DNA of 55,000 nucleotides from Spirochaetales bacterium (GCA_024233935.1 JACKOY010000012.1:1-55000); one strand, 5' to 3'; numbered from the stretch's first letter, positions 19,852-28,827 are shown. Notes: a model not told the origin generated them from the letters alone. A program made the numbers and translations.

Positions 19852-20553
19852 ATGTATCACAACGACTTCCAGTGGGATCTGGCGGTACGGAACTTCGAGC
19901 GGCTGCCTCCGGACATGCGCGAAATCCTCGGGGATGCCGGCATGTGCGCGATCGGTGGGCCCATAAACGAGTCGACTCTGGCAGCAGCTTACTCTCGTGG
20001 AATCTTCCCGTGGCCCGATCGTCCGGAAGATCCCGTCTATTGGTTCAGTCCCGATCCCCGGGCGCTGATCGAATTCGAGAGCGTGCACCTATCACGCAGC
20101 CTGCGTCGTCTTTTGCGCCGGCAAACTTTTGACATTCGTCATAACACCGCCTTCGAACGTGTCGTCCGGTTGTGCGGTGAGATCCGCACGCGTGAAGGGG
20201 AGGGCACCTGGGTGACGGAGGAACTGGTCCAGGGCTACTGTCAACTGCACCGCAGCGGGTACGCTTATTCGTACGAGGCCTGGCTTGAAAACAGGCTCGT
20301 CGGCGGCCTATTTGGTGTGCGCTTCGGCCACTACGCTTCGGCCGAAAGCATGTTTCACCTGCGTTCCAACGCTTCCAAAATGCTGCTGGCAACTTTGATG
20401 CAGGATCTGCAGTCGGATGGTTTGAGCTGGCTGGATGTGCAGGTCATGTCGCCGGTCGTCGGGAGCTTTGGCGGTCGGGAGGTCAGTCGGTCCGAATTTC
20501 TGGAAAAACTGGCCCGGGTATTTGAGACGCCCCCGCTTCTGAAACTGATTTGA
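19852..20553 (+). CDS. aat: Leucyl/phenylalanyl-tRNA-protein transferase
   Basis: 233 residues. Aat transfers Leu or Phe from tRNA to the N-terminus of proteins with N-terminal Arg or Lys, marking them for ClpS/ClpAP (N-degron pathway). Signature segments are present: GIFPW, WFSPDPRA, the GEGTWVTEEL loop, SYEAW and AESMFH. Two starts compete: ATG at 19852, which matches where homology begins, and TTG at 19813, which has GGGAGAG upstream and would add 13 residues. The C-terminal end is slightly short but complete. Downstream 164 nt precede the DUF2892 gene and contain its probable promoter. Confidence 0.92.
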   Translation: MYHNDFQWDLAVRNFERLPPDMREILGDAGMCAIGGPINESTLAAAYSRGIFPWPDRPEDPVYWFSPDPRALIEFESVHLSRSLRRLLRRQTFDIRHNTAFERVVRLCGEIRTREGEGTWVTEELVQGYCQLHRSGYAYSYEAWLENRLVGGLFGVRFGHYASAESMFHLRSNASKMLLATLMQDLQSDGLSWLDVQVMSPVVGSFGGREVSRSEFLEKLARVFETPPLLKLI

Positions 20554-20652
20554 ATGCCCCCTTCTTTCTGCTCCGGCCCCGGATCCCGCATGCAAGCATG
20601 CCTCAAGGCCGGATGGCCGCCATCAGCATGCCAAAAATCGCTTGCCTTATGG

Positions 20653-20682
20653 TTGAATATATAATAGGGTATATGGTATATT
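20653..20682 (+). promoter_or_regulatory. Candidate promoter and AT-rich operator for DUF2892 gene
   Basis: TTGAAT (20653-20658), an 18-nt spacer and TATATT (20677-20682) resemble a sigma-70 promoter about 35 nt before the ATG at 20718. The spacer is unusually AT-rich for this genome, with a near-repeated TATAATAGGG/TATATGG core, which could be a repressor site. GGGAGAA precedes the ATG. Confidence 0.35.
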
Positions 20683-20717
20683 GACAATCGGACGCGATCC
20701 GACGGGAGAAAGTCATC

Positions 20718-20966
20718 ATGGAAAGTACACAGGCAGGCAAAGGGTTGTATATCGCGCAAACCGGGCACTGGTACCTGGAGCGCGTCATCTGGCTGGTGGC
20801 CGGGACAATCACGCTGGTTTCTGTGAGCCTGAGCGTTCTTGTCAGCCCTTACTGGCTGATTTTGACGGCGCTGGTCGGAGTAAACCTGCTGATCTTCGCA
20901 TTCACCGGCTTTTGCATTATGGCGAACGTGCTGGTGCGTCTGGGTTTTCGTCCTCAGGCCGGTTAA
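20718..20966 (+). CDS. DUF2892 (YgaP-like) membrane protein
   Basis: 82 residues with two hydrophobic helices (about 22-43 and 46-68). The layout, RVIWLVAGTITLVSVSLSVLV then a second helix ending in GFCIMANVLVRLG, matches DUF2892, the membrane domain found in rhodanese YgaP and in stand-alone proteins near sulfide-oxidation genes. The Cys in FCIMANVL is typical. Proximity to the SQR-like gene (21888) and to another DUF2892 protein (21414) supports a role in sulfide or sulfane-sulfur handling. A probable promoter lies at 20653-20682. Confidence 0.8.
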   Translation: MESTQAGKGLYIAQTGHWYLERVIWLVAGTITLVSVSLSVLVSPYWLILTALVGVNLLIFAFTGFCIMANVLVRLGFRPQAG

Positions 20967-21099
20967 CCGTTTTTTCGAAAGCAGAGCGGGGGCTGAAGTT
21001 GATGGGCCCTTCGACGCCGGTTTAGCAAGGACCGGCGCATTGCTGCGCTTCTATTTATACTCCGCGCCTGTAGCGCGTGAGTTCTGGCCCTGGCCTGGC

Positions 21100-21303
21100 C
21101 TAGTCGGCGCCCGGCATCATGAAGACAACTGAGTTCAGCGGATAGATCCAGCCGTGATGCACCAACTGCTCAAGTTCTGCGCGGGTTAACCCGGCCAGGC
21201 GATTGCGCGCCTCGGAGGCCGTAAACGGGTTCCTGCCAAAAGAAGCTCGAAGCATCTTGTGCGTTTCCTGCAGCGGATTCTCGCTTTCCGAATATCCGTC
21301 CAT
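21100..21303 (-). CDS. Small protein, possible winged helix
   Basis: 67 residues. It reads like a single helix-rich domain (PFTASEARNRLAGLTRAELEQL then GWIYP) that could be a small winged-helix DNA-binding unit, but no family is recognised. ATG at 21303 has a weak AGG upstream. It lies downstream of the SQR/DUF2892 group on the same strand with 110 nt in between. It may be a local regulator of that group; this is inference from position only. Confidence 0.45.
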   Translation of the reverse strand: MDGYSESENPLQETHKMLRASFGRNPFTASEARNRLAGLTRAELEQLVHHGWIYPLNSVVFMMPGAD

Positions 21304-21413
21304 ACTACCTGTATCGGAGAACCGACCCCGAAGCTCAAACGGGAGCCCGGGATCGGATCAGGCGTTTCGTACGCGGAACCCTTAAAAAAAAGGCGAATGG
21401 ACGTTTGCTTGCT

Positions 21414-21620
21414 TCAGGTATTCGATTTTCTTGTCGAGAACCCGAACGGCCAGTAGAGCGGACAGGAACCCACGAGGCTGGTCACCACGAAGACTACTGC
21501 CAGGACTCCCAGCACGATGGCCAGAGTTCCGGAAATCTGATTGGTCAGGTACAGCGCGCCTATGCCCACCGCGACCAGCACCCGTACGATACGATCTACA
21601 ATTCCCATGTTTAATCTCAT
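21414..21620 (-). CDS. DUF2892 (YgaP-like) membrane protein, second copy
   Basis: 68 residues. MGIVDRIVRVLVAVGIGALYL starts the domain as in YgaP-type proteins, a second helix follows, and the end GSCPLYWPFGFST carries the CPLY motif usual for DUF2892. ATG at 21620 is set by GAGGAG seven bases upstream; that ribosome site lies inside the last codons of the 47-codon gene, whose TAG stop is one base before this ATG. Translation of the two is therefore probably coupled. Same strand and direction as the SQR-like gene. Confidence 0.85.
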   Translation of the reverse strand: MRLNMGIVDRIVRVLVAVGIGALYLTNQISGTLAIVLGVLAVVFVVTSLVGSCPLYWPFGFSTRKSNT

Positions 21621-21621
21621 G

Positions 21622-21765
21622 CTACTGCTCCTCAATTGATTCCGTACTCCGCCCCGTTGGGCTCGATTCCGGGCTATCCGTAAGCCATTGGGAAAACAAA
21701 ACAATGGCCGTGACCACCCCGATGCAGATCACACAAATAAGGAGAAAGGTGAGTGCCTTCTTCAT
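21622..21765 (-). CDS. 47-residue single-pass membrane peptide
   Basis: A short gene of 47 codons. Residues 4-27 form one hydrophobic helix with two Cys (CVIC), followed by a polar Ser/Glu-rich tail. GGGGGAAAA precedes the ATG at 21765. The stop TAG lies one base before the ATG of the DUF2892 gene and its last codons carry that gene's ribosome site, which argues that it is translated. It lies 122 nt downstream of the SQR-like gene. No family is recognised; by position it may be an accessory membrane subunit. Confidence 0.6.
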   Translation of the reverse strand: MKKALTFLLICVICIGVVTAIVLFSQWLTDSPESSPTGRSTESIEEQ

Positions 21766-21810
21766 TTTTCCCCCGGGCTTGCTCGTGTTCTGGAATCAGT
21801 CTGCCCAAGG

Positions 21811-21847
21811 CTAGTCAGGCTTCCGGCAGTAGTCCCTGACTTAGGTC
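21811..21847 (-). promoter_or_regulatory. Stem-loop and TGAC-N4-GTCA palindrome
   Basis: Between the SQR-like stop and the 47-codon gene, CTA-GTCAGG (21811-21819) can pair with CCTGAC-TTAG (21835-21844), with one unpaired T. Overlapping its right arm is TGACTTAGGTCA (21836-21847), an inverted repeat of the shape bound by FNR/DNR-family regulators (consensus close to TTGAC-N4-GTCAA). It could be a processing hairpin, a terminator without a U-tract, or an operator about 70 nt before the 47-codon gene. Confidence 0.3.
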
Positions 21848-21887
21848 ATGACCGCTTTCATTTTTGAATCCGCGGGAAAACAAGTTC

Positions 21888-23162
21888 CTACTTTTGCGAT
21901 CGATCGGGGGTGGCGAGAAGCCTGGACATTATGCGCAAGCCCAGATCCATCGCCTTCCAGGGAAGGCCCGCGTGAAACGGTCGGGCGGCCCGGAAGCGCC
22001 ACGGAAGATAGGCACCAAGAAGCTTTTTCCCGAGCCGCCAGATCTTACCGGTACCCAGACGGTAATCCGCCGCCGAGCCCGGGCGCACGCGTACGGGGCT
22101 GTCGGCGTTGCCGGTGAGTTCCAGGGGCACCTGCGCAAAAGTGGCGCGGTCAAATTGTTCCATGACACACATGCTTACCGGATCGAAACCCAGGCGCGGT
22201 TCCTGGCCCAGGATGCGCGCGGCGATCTGTTCGCCGGCCGCATCCGCCTGCAGAAAAGCCAGAAAGGCCTGCTTTACCGGAAAATCTCCCGCATCTCCGG
22301 CCACGAAAACATCATCGAGTCCGCTCACCTGACGGGTCGTGAGATTCGCCTTTATAAAACCGCGTTCGTCTGCGGGCAGGCCCGGGTAGGCAATCGCCGC
22401 CGCATAGGGCGGAAAGCTAATCAACAGATCAAAGGGAAGTTGAGTGCCGTTTGCATAGCGCACATGATCGGAGGAGATTGATTGCACGACCATGCTGTTG
22501 TAGTGCTTGATGCCGCGCCGTTCAAACTCGCCAGCGGTATACTCGTGCAGGCGGGGACCAAAGGCCTGGATGTACCCGGTCTCGTAGGTAGTCCAGGAAA
22601 GGTCGAAATTGCTCCGCACGCGTTCCCGTCGCAGGTAAGTGTCGAGCATGAAGACCATTTCATAGAGTGGGCCGGAGCACTTGTTGTTCGGGGGCACCAG
22701 AAAAAGCACCCTTTCCGTGCGTCCTCCCTTCGCCCGCGTTACGGAGTCGGCCAGCTGTCGACGCAGATCCAGCATGGCATCCGTGGTCCATATGGTTGCG
22801 GCATGTTCGGTCATGCCCGGCACCTCGTCGGCGCGCATGGTGGCGCCGGTGGCGACAACCAGGTAATCGTACTGCAAGTCGAGATTGGTTCCGCGCACGC
22901 GCTTGCGCTCGGGATCAACCTCCCGGGCGTAGCCCGAAACGAGCCGGATGTTCTTCTTTTTCAAGGCCCGCGGCAACTGCACTTTAAGCCGCTCGGGATC
23001 CAGCCCGAACGGTATATAAATGCTGTTGGGCTTAAACAGAAAGTAGTCCCGATCAGAGACTACCGTAAGCTGCGCGTCTGGTAGCTGCCGGCGCAGGTAG
23101 GTAGCACTCTCGATTCCCGCAAAACCGCCGCCAAGTATCAAAACGTTCGCCGCTGCACCCAT
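21888..23162 (-). CDS. Sulfide:quinone oxidoreductase-like flavoprotein
   Basis: 424 residues. An N-terminal FAD-binding motif (VLILGGGFAGIES), the second nucleotide-binding segment VVATGA, and VAGDAGDFPVKQ near 288-299 place it in the SQR/FCSD family, which oxidises sulfide and reduces membrane quinone. Cys162 (NNKCSGPLYE) and Cys332 (SMCVMEQFD) correspond to the redox pair; the third, N-terminal cysteine of classical type I SQR is absent. ATG at 23162 has GGAAGGTG upstream and directly precedes the FAD motif; ATG at 23219 overlaps the upstream stop as TGATG and would add 19 residues. Neighbouring DUF2892 genes support sulfur metabolism. Confidence 0.85.
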   Translation of the reverse strand: MGAAANVLILGGGFAGIESATYLRRQLPDAQLTVVSDRDYFLFKPNSIYIPFGLDPERLKVQLPRALKKKNIRLVSGYAREVDPERKRVRGTNLDLQYDYLVVATGATMRADEVPGMTEHAATIWTTDAMLDLRRQLADSVTRAKGGRTERVLFLVPPNNKCSGPLYEMVFMLDTYLRRERVRSNFDLSWTTYETGYIQAFGPRLHEYTAGEFERRGIKHYNSMVVQSISSDHVRYANGTQLPFDLLISFPPYAAAIAYPGLPADERGFIKANLTTRQVSGLDDVFVAGDAGDFPVKQAFLAFLQADAAGEQIAARILGQEPRLGFDPVSMCVMEQFDRATFAQVPLELTGNADSPVRVRPGSAADYRLGTGKIWRLGKKLLGAYLPWRFRAARPFHAGLPWKAMDLGLRIMSRLLATPDRSQK

Positions 23163-23218
23163 GAGCACCTTCCGCGCCCATTCTGGTCCAGCCATTGGAA
23201 GGATTACTATGATGCGCA

Positions 23219-24550
23219 TCAGTCGGGAGGGCGAGTTAGGTCCCGAATCAGGGTCACTTCGTTTCCACAGGCGTTGAATTCGACGCGGTCGAAGGCCGAT
23301 CGGGCCAGGTCGATACCCCGGCCGTGGGCCAGGTCCAGTCCCGGCTTTGCCCGGGAGCCTGGATCAAAGCCGGGACCTTCGTCGCGGATCAGATAGCGCA
23401 ATTCGGTATTCGTACGGTCGTATTCCACGCAAATCCGGCGGTCTTGAAAGCGGGCGTCACGTTGCCGTTCCTGAATCAGTTCCGGCAGGCAGCCCTGCTC
23501 GGTGGCCCGGGTCTTCTCTTCAAAAGATATCTCGAGACTCCCGTGTTCGACTGCATTGATCAAAATCTCCCAGAGCCCCATGCGTATGTCGAAGGCAGCG
23601 CCATCGCCAAGTATCTCGGCCAGTCCCAGAGTCAGGCGGCGGCTCAAGAGTTCGCAGAGCGTCAGCAGCGCCGGAATCACGAAACGGAGCGATTCACGTT
23701 CACTGTAATGTGCGAGTACGTCTTCTGGAATGCGCGTGGCTTTCCCGAACACCAGACCTGGTTGAACGTCTCCGGCGGCTTCGAGACGTACAAGGACCTC
23801 GTATGGTTCCCGGTTCCGTGTGCGAAACTCGGTGACGAACCTGGAGGCTTTGCCGCTACTGCGGGTCTGCACTATATGGTTCAGAAAGTTCCGTTTCCGC
23901 TCGCGCAAACGGTGATTTTCGAACAGTAACTCCACGAAAGAACGCCCCGACAAATCCTCGACACGAATACCCAGGTGATCTTGAAAGGACGGGCTGACTG
24001 ACTCGAGCTGATTCTTGCCGTCGAGCGTAAATACCATGTCTTCCGTATTCATCACCAGATGACGGTGTCGCTCCAGGGAATCGGCCAGGGCCGCGCGTGC
24101 GGTATGCACATCTGTGATATCGACCGCGACACCCAGTATTGCCGGCCGACGTGTCCCGGTTTGTTCAAAAGGGATCTTCGTGGTCTGTATGATGCGTCGA
24201 CGGCCTTGCACGTCTGTGAACTGCTCTTCGGATATCTGCAACGGTTCTCCGGTCTGGATTACGGACCGGTCCTGTTCAAGCATGCGCTCAACTTCATCGC
24301 TGTTTGTGTGCAGGGCCGATTGAGATTGACCCGTAATGGCTTCCACTGTAGTGCCGTAGGCGTTCGCCAGCGCGGCATTAGCCAGCAAGAACTCGCCTTT
24401 TTCATTCTTGGCAAACAGCATGTGCGGCACGAGATCAATGATCTGTCGCAACTGGCGTTCCGGGGCCGGGTCCCGGAGTCGCCCGAGTTCTGCTTCCAGC
24501 GCTTGAATCTGCGCGAGCAACCTTTGCCTTTCAGGGTCGGAGCCATTCAT
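23219..24550 (-). CDS. PAS-PAS-RsbW-type ATPase regulator
   Basis: 443 residues. A short coiled segment (1-35) is followed by a PAS domain (about 35-150, ending ILGVAVDITDVHTA), a second PAS domain (about 160-280), and a GHKL ATPase of the RsbW/HATPase_c_2 type: WEILINAVEHG (N-box), DEGPGFDP (G1-box) and HGRGIDLARSAFD (G2-box). No phospho-acceptor His is present, so it probably acts as a Ser/Thr kinase or anti-sigma-type switch. STAS proteins are the usual partners (one is at 5035). It is divergent from the EAL protein gene, 199 nt apart, and overlaps the possible early start of the SQR-like gene. Confidence 0.85.
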   Translation of the reverse strand: MNGSDPERQRLLAQIQALEAELGRLRDPAPERQLRQIIDLVPHMLFAKNEKGEFLLANAALANAYGTTVEAITGQSQSALHTNSDEVERMLEQDRSVIQTGEPLQISEEQFTDVQGRRRIIQTTKIPFEQTGTRRPAILGVAVDITDVHTARAALADSLERHRHLVMNTEDMVFTLDGKNQLESVSPSFQDHLGIRVEDLSGRSFVELLFENHRLRERKRNFLNHIVQTRSSGKASRFVTEFRTRNREPYEVLVRLEAAGDVQPGLVFGKATRIPEDVLAHYSERESLRFVIPALLTLCELLSRRLTLGLAEILGDGAAFDIRMGLWEILINAVEHGSLEISFEEKTRATEQGCLPELIQERQRDARFQDRRICVEYDRTNTELRYLIRDEGPGFDPGSRAKPGLDLAHGRGIDLARSAFDRVEFNACGNEVTLIRDLTRPPD

Positions 24551-24749
24551 CCCGGGAATCCACGCTCCGAAGTGTCTCTAATGCAGTTCAATGCACAAGC
24601 AGATTCTGTCGACTTTGCCCCGCACCGACTTCGATTTTTGCGGCAGCAGATGAAAAAAGTGATGCGCTTCACGAGCGGAGCCGCAAATGCAAGGCGGTGA
24701 ACCTGGTATTGTGGCGTGCGGTGAGTGACCGATCGCTCCGGGCCCGACG

Positions 24750-26759
24750 ATGGAAGAACAGGCCAGCATACTTGTAGTGGATGACGACCAGAGCAGTCGT
24801 GATCTCATATCGTATTCGCTCGGTCGCCGCGGTTTTGATGTGGACGTTGTTGAGAGCGGAGCTGCCGGTCTCAAGTATCTGGAGACCCGGCGCCCGGATT
24901 TGATTCTTCTGGATTATCTGATGCCTTCTCCGAATGGCCTGGAGACATTGCATCAGATTCGCGAAAAGTTTTCCGCGGCGGAGTTGCCAGTAATCGTTAT
25001 CACAACGGTGGATGAAGGCCTCGCCGTCGTTGAGATGCTCGGCGCCGGTGCGAACGACTTTGTTTCCAAGCCACTCGAACCGCCAGTACTGTACGCGCGC
25101 ATTCGCGTACAGCTGGAGCTCCGACGCGCCAATCTGGAGATCAAACGCAATGAAGAGCGCTTTCGCCATCTGGCCGAAAACGCGGTCGATATCATCTATC
25201 GATTTTCTCCCATTAAAGGGCTGGAGTACGTGAGCCCCGCTGTTCGCACAATCCTTGGCTACGAGCCGGAGGAGTTCATGCGCAATCCGGACATGGTAAT
25301 CGATCGCCGGCTGCCCGGGTCGGCGGGCATCGGAGACATGGTTTTTTCGGCCAGTCCCCCCTTCGTGACGCGTTGGGTGCGAAAGAATGGCGACGTGATC
25401 TGGGTCGAAAACCGTTGGTCGGTCGATAGCGGCGAAGACCTGCATGCCGAAGGCGTGATCCGCGATATCACAGCACGCATTGCCTACGACGACCTGACCG
25501 GCCTACCCAACCAGACCCTATTCAGGGACACACTCGCGCATCGCATGGGCGACGGTGGCCCCGCCGCATTCGCGGTGACCCTGTTGAGCCTCGACCGATT
25601 CGAGATCATGAATCAGAGTCTGGGTCAGGGGCACGGGGAACGCGTGCTTTCAGCGGCTGCGGACCGTTTGCGCAACGCCGTGGCGCGTGCCGATAGCGTG
25701 GCCCGTTGGGGCGAATTCCGCTTCGCGGTTCTGCTGCGCGAAGTGAAAGACCCGCTCGCGGCGCTTGACCGAACCGAGGCCATCATTCGGAACCTGGAGA
25801 GACCGTACATTATTGGGGGGCGCGAACTGTATTTGACTGTCAGTTCTGGAATTTACGTGGGTCACCCCGGCGCCGGCGACCAGCTGACCGAAGCCCTGCG
25901 TGGCGCCGAGGCGGCGTTGCTGCAGGCCGAGGCGGGTGGTCGCAGCCGCACAGTCATCTACGAAGAACGAATGCGCGAGAGCTTTCGTTCTCGCATGGAG
26001 ATGGAAAGCGACCTCCGTCGCGCCATCGAAGAGAATGAGTTTGAGATTTTTTTCCAGCCCATTCTGCACGTGGCCACGAAGCGCGTGCAACGCCTCGAAT
26101 GTTTGATTCGCTGGAAGCATGCTCTCCGTGGTTGGGTGGCGCCGACGGATTTTGTTCCCCTTGCGGAGGAAACGGAACTGATTCATCCGCTTGGCGATTG
26201 GATCATCCGACGCGCCTGCGAGGGCCTGGCGCGTCTACGGGCAGCCGGGCAGCCGGAACTACGGGCCGCGATAAATCTTTCGCCGCTTCAGTTCGCCCGC
26301 CGGGATCTGAGTCAGACCCTGCGCATGGCGCTTGAATCCAGCGGACTGAAGCCGGACGCCATCGAGCTGGAGATTACCGAAAGCACTCTCATGGGGCAGG
26401 GCGCGGAGATGCTGGAACGTATGCGGGAACTGAAATCAGCCGGGTTGACAATCGCGATCGATGATTTCGGCACCGGGTATTCATCCCTGGCCTATCTGAG
26501 TCGTTTCCCGGTGGATTGTCTGAAAATCGATCGCAGCTTTGTCGGCGCCATGGCGGATGCGGGCCGAAACGCGGCGATCGTGCGCGCCATAGTGGCGCTT
26601 GCACACAGCCTGGAACTGGAAGTCGTGGCCGAGGGTGTAGAAACCCGCGCACAGCTTGACCTCCTGACGGAACTGAACTGCGATTACGTGCAGGGTTTTC
26701 TCATAGGCAAACCTTGTCCGGAGAGAGACCTGCCGGCCCTGCTGAATTATTCGGGATAA
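24750..26759 (+). CDS. REC-PAS-GGDEF-EAL protein, probable c-di-GMP phosphodiesterase
   Basis: 669 residues. The receiver domain has DDD at 11-13 and phospho-acceptor Asp55 in LILLDYLMP. A PAS domain follows (about 135-245). The GGDEF domain is degenerate: the active-site loop reads ARWGEFRFAVLL, so GGDEF is lost and cyclase activity is unlikely. The EAL domain looks intact: RLECLIRW (ECL in place of EAL, catalytic Glu kept), NLSPLQF, EITES, IDDFGTGYSSL, LKIDRSFV, AEGVET and QGFLIGKP. The net activity is probably hydrolysis of c-di-GMP under phosphorelay control. Its TAA abuts the stop of the convergent gene. Confidence 0.92.
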   Translation: MEEQASILVVDDDQSSRDLISYSLGRRGFDVDVVESGAAGLKYLETRRPDLILLDYLMPSPNGLETLHQIREKFSAAELPVIVITTVDEGLAVVEMLGAGANDFVSKPLEPPVLYARIRVQLELRRANLEIKRNEERFRHLAENAVDIIYRFSPIKGLEYVSPAVRTILGYEPEEFMRNPDMVIDRRLPGSAGIGDMVFSASPPFVTRWVRKNGDVIWVENRWSVDSGEDLHAEGVIRDITARIAYDDLTGLPNQTLFRDTLAHRMGDGGPAAFAVTLLSLDRFEIMNQSLGQGHGERVLSAAADRLRNAVARADSVARWGEFRFAVLLREVKDPLAALDRTEAIIRNLERPYIIGGRELYLTVSSGIYVGHPGAGDQLTEALRGAEAALLQAEAGGRSRTVIYEERMRESFRSRMEMESDLRRAIEENEFEIFFQPILHVATKRVQRLECLIRWKHALRGWVAPTDFVPLAEETELIHPLGDWIIRRACEGLARLRAAGQPELRAAINLSPLQFARRDLSQTLRMALESSGLKPDAIELEITESTLMGQGAEMLERMRELKSAGLTIAIDDFGTGYSSLAYLSRFPVDCLKIDRSFVGAMADAGRNAAIVRAIVALAHSLELEVVAEGVETRAQLDLLTELNCDYVQGFLIGKPCPERDLPALLNYSG

Positions 26760-28361
26760 CTACTCGTTCTCTCCAATGGCCGTGAGTTGCTCTCTAATCT
26801 CCCGACGGCGCTCCTCAAGGGTCGGGCGCGAACGGAGCAGCTCCAACAGGTCCCGATCTCCGAGCAAGAAGCCGTAGGCGAACATGTTGCGCAAGAGACT
26901 CACGAGGGCATCGCGCACAGTCAGTTCTCCAAAGCGATTCTTCATGACCAGGCTGCGTTCGGCGTAGGGCAGGTGTCGGGCAGCCTGGTTGATTGTCTCG
27001 ATGGCCGTGGCCTCCGGGGTCGCGGGTCCGGTAGCAGCGCCCGTGTCCAGGGAACGAGCACGTTCGTCGTTTTCCAGAATGCGTTCGAAACTTTCGCGCA
27101 GGTCCCGGACGACCTGCAACGTAAAGTCCACGGTTTGAAAGAGCGCAACCTCGAAGCGATCCTGCCCACCGCCCGTACTTTCGGGCCGCCGTTTGTGAAA
27201 ATTCTCCAGGCTGAGCGTAGGGTCCGGTTCGGGCCGCGCGAGTTGCTCCGCCCGCAGGGCCGCCTTTCGCAAGAGGTCAAGTTGACGGGAGAACAAATCC
27301 CGTCGAAAGAGCCAGACCTCTTCGCGACGCTGGCCGCTCATGGTCGGCACCATGCCCCCGGCAAAGGCCTCCAGGCTGCTTTCCAGATCGCGAATGGCGA
27401 GCAGTAGCAGGCGCGGAGGGCTGCTGAGATAACTGGCCAGCGAAGCGGGGTCGTCGGCTTTGATGCCGGGCAGGGTGTCCCGAATGTCGCTGAGGGTTCG
27501 TTCGAGCCAGCTAAGGTCGAGTTTGTCATTATCACCGCGCGGCAGATATTTTTGCTCAATGCGATCCAGCCGTCGCAGTTCTTCCGTATCCTTTTGCAGC
27601 GACGATCGGAGTCCCGACACGTGAGTCCGGATTTCTCCGGCGACTGGTTCCGGCGCTGCAAAACGTTTGAGTTCGGGGGCCGCGGGCCGGTACCGCAATT
27701 GAAGATCTTCCATAGTCCGCAACTCAATGCCGGCGATGCAGTGCAGGGCCAGAATGACTTCTCCCAGATCTGGCCGGGAGTCCGTCTCTCCGCACAAGAT
27801 GCGCATTGCCTCCTCGACTGCGGGCAGACAACCCGTGCGTAGTTTGCCCTCCTGGCCGCGCAGGAACTCCATCATCTTGCTCAAAAGAATCGAGCGCGGG
27901 TTCGGAAATTGACGCACGGCCAGGTAACTTTCTGAGAAGGGCGCAAGCAGGGTGGCCAGACGCGCCGGGTCGTCCGAAGCGTGGACGAGTTGCGGACCGT
28001 TCAGATACTGCATGAAGAGTCGGTGGGCGGCGACAATGCAATTGTAGGTCGGGGGTTCCAGTTCCTTCCAGCCATGAACGACGGCGAATTTCAGAGCGCT
28101 CGCGGTGAGCACCGCATCCTCCGGACTCTGCCGGGCGAGCAAAGAACGAGCCGCTGCCGATAGTTTCGGATGTCGCCCCCAAAGGCCGGACTCGAGCGTG
28201 CGGTTCTTCGCCCCCCAGAGGGCCAGAGGGGTTCCGAAAAGCCGCATCAGCAAGCCGGGGCGTGCAGATCGTTGCAGATCGGCGATTGCGGGACGTTGCT
28301 TGCGCGCAATCCGTGCCCCTGCGCCGGCTGCTTCTACGCCTGCGTTCGTTTCGGAGGACAT
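26760..28361 (-). CDS. Large conserved-type hypothetical protein
   Basis: 533 residues, mostly alpha-helical and charged, with no signal peptide or membrane segment. No catalytic motif is seen. Size and composition are like a family of unknown function found in spirochaetes (possibly DUF5312), but I cannot confirm this. The N-terminus (PGLLMRLFGTPLALWGAKN) could associate with membrane. It is convergent with the EAL gene with no intervening base and divergent from the TRL-like operon. Confidence 0.65.
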   Translation of the reverse strand: MSSETNAGVEAAGAGARIARKQRPAIADLQRSARPGLLMRLFGTPLALWGAKNRTLESGLWGRHPKLSAAARSLLARQSPEDAVLTASALKFAVVHGWKELEPPTYNCIVAAHRLFMQYLNGPQLVHASDDPARLATLLAPFSESYLAVRQFPNPRSILLSKMMEFLRGQEGKLRTGCLPAVEEAMRILCGETDSRPDLGEVILALHCIAGIELRTMEDLQLRYRPAAPELKRFAAPEPVAGEIRTHVSGLRSSLQKDTEELRRLDRIEQKYLPRGDNDKLDLSWLERTLSDIRDTLPGIKADDPASLASYLSSPPRLLLLAIRDLESSLEAFAGGMVPTMSGQRREEVWLFRRDLFSRQLDLLRKAALRAEQLARPEPDPTLSLENFHKRRPESTGGGQDRFEVALFQTVDFTLQVVRDLRESFERILENDERARSLDTGAATGPATPEATAIETINQAARHLPYAERSLVMKNRFGELTVRDALVSLLRNMFAYGFLLGDRDLLELLRSRPTLEERRREIREQLTAIGENE

Positions 28362-28485
28362 ACTCGTACTTTTGGACGGTTGCCGGCGACTATTCCCAAC
28401 GTCATTTTAGTCAGTTTCTTTTGTGGAAGATTTTGACAGATTTTGCCGGGCCGGGCAGTGTAGTGCAAAGGATGGTGTTCTCAGG

Positions 28486-28827
28486 ATGTCCACACAAAAA
28501 GCGATGATGTCTCACCTGATTTCTTTCGGAAGGCAGATATTGGCAGCGGTTGCCCTTGCGGCGCTGTTTCTGAGCTGCTCCGGGTTTGGTCCCCAGGGTT
28601 CCCTGGTGACCAGCACCAAGGTGGGCATCTACGCGACCGAAAATGCCGGCAGCAAGTATGGCACCTCCTGCGCGTTCTCCATTCTGGGATTGATAGCGCT
28701 GGGGGACGGCAGCATTGAAACGGCGGCCGCCAACGGCGGTGTTTCCACCATCAAGTCGATCGACCTGGAATCTTTCAGTATACTCTTCTTCTACGCTCGC
28801 CTGTGCACGGTTGTGAGGGGGGACTGA
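28486..28827 (+). CDS. TRL-like lipoprotein 1
   Basis: 113 residues. A lipoprotein signal ends at Cys31 (LAALFLSC). The mature part matches the TRL-like family: GTSCAFSILGLIALGDGSIE, then NGGVSTI and LCTVV near the end, with the two family cysteines present. TRL-like proteins are small outer-envelope lipoproteins of unknown role, often in multiple copies in Leptospira. ATG at 28486 is chosen; ATGs at 28504 and 28507 are alternatives. First of three tandem paralogues, with only one base between its stop and the next start. Confidence 0.85.
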   Translation: MSTQKAMMSHLISFGRQILAAVALAALFLSCSGFGPQGSLVTSTKVGIYATENAGSKYGTSCAFSILGLIALGDGSIETAAANGGVSTIKSIDLESFSILFFYARLCTVVRGD

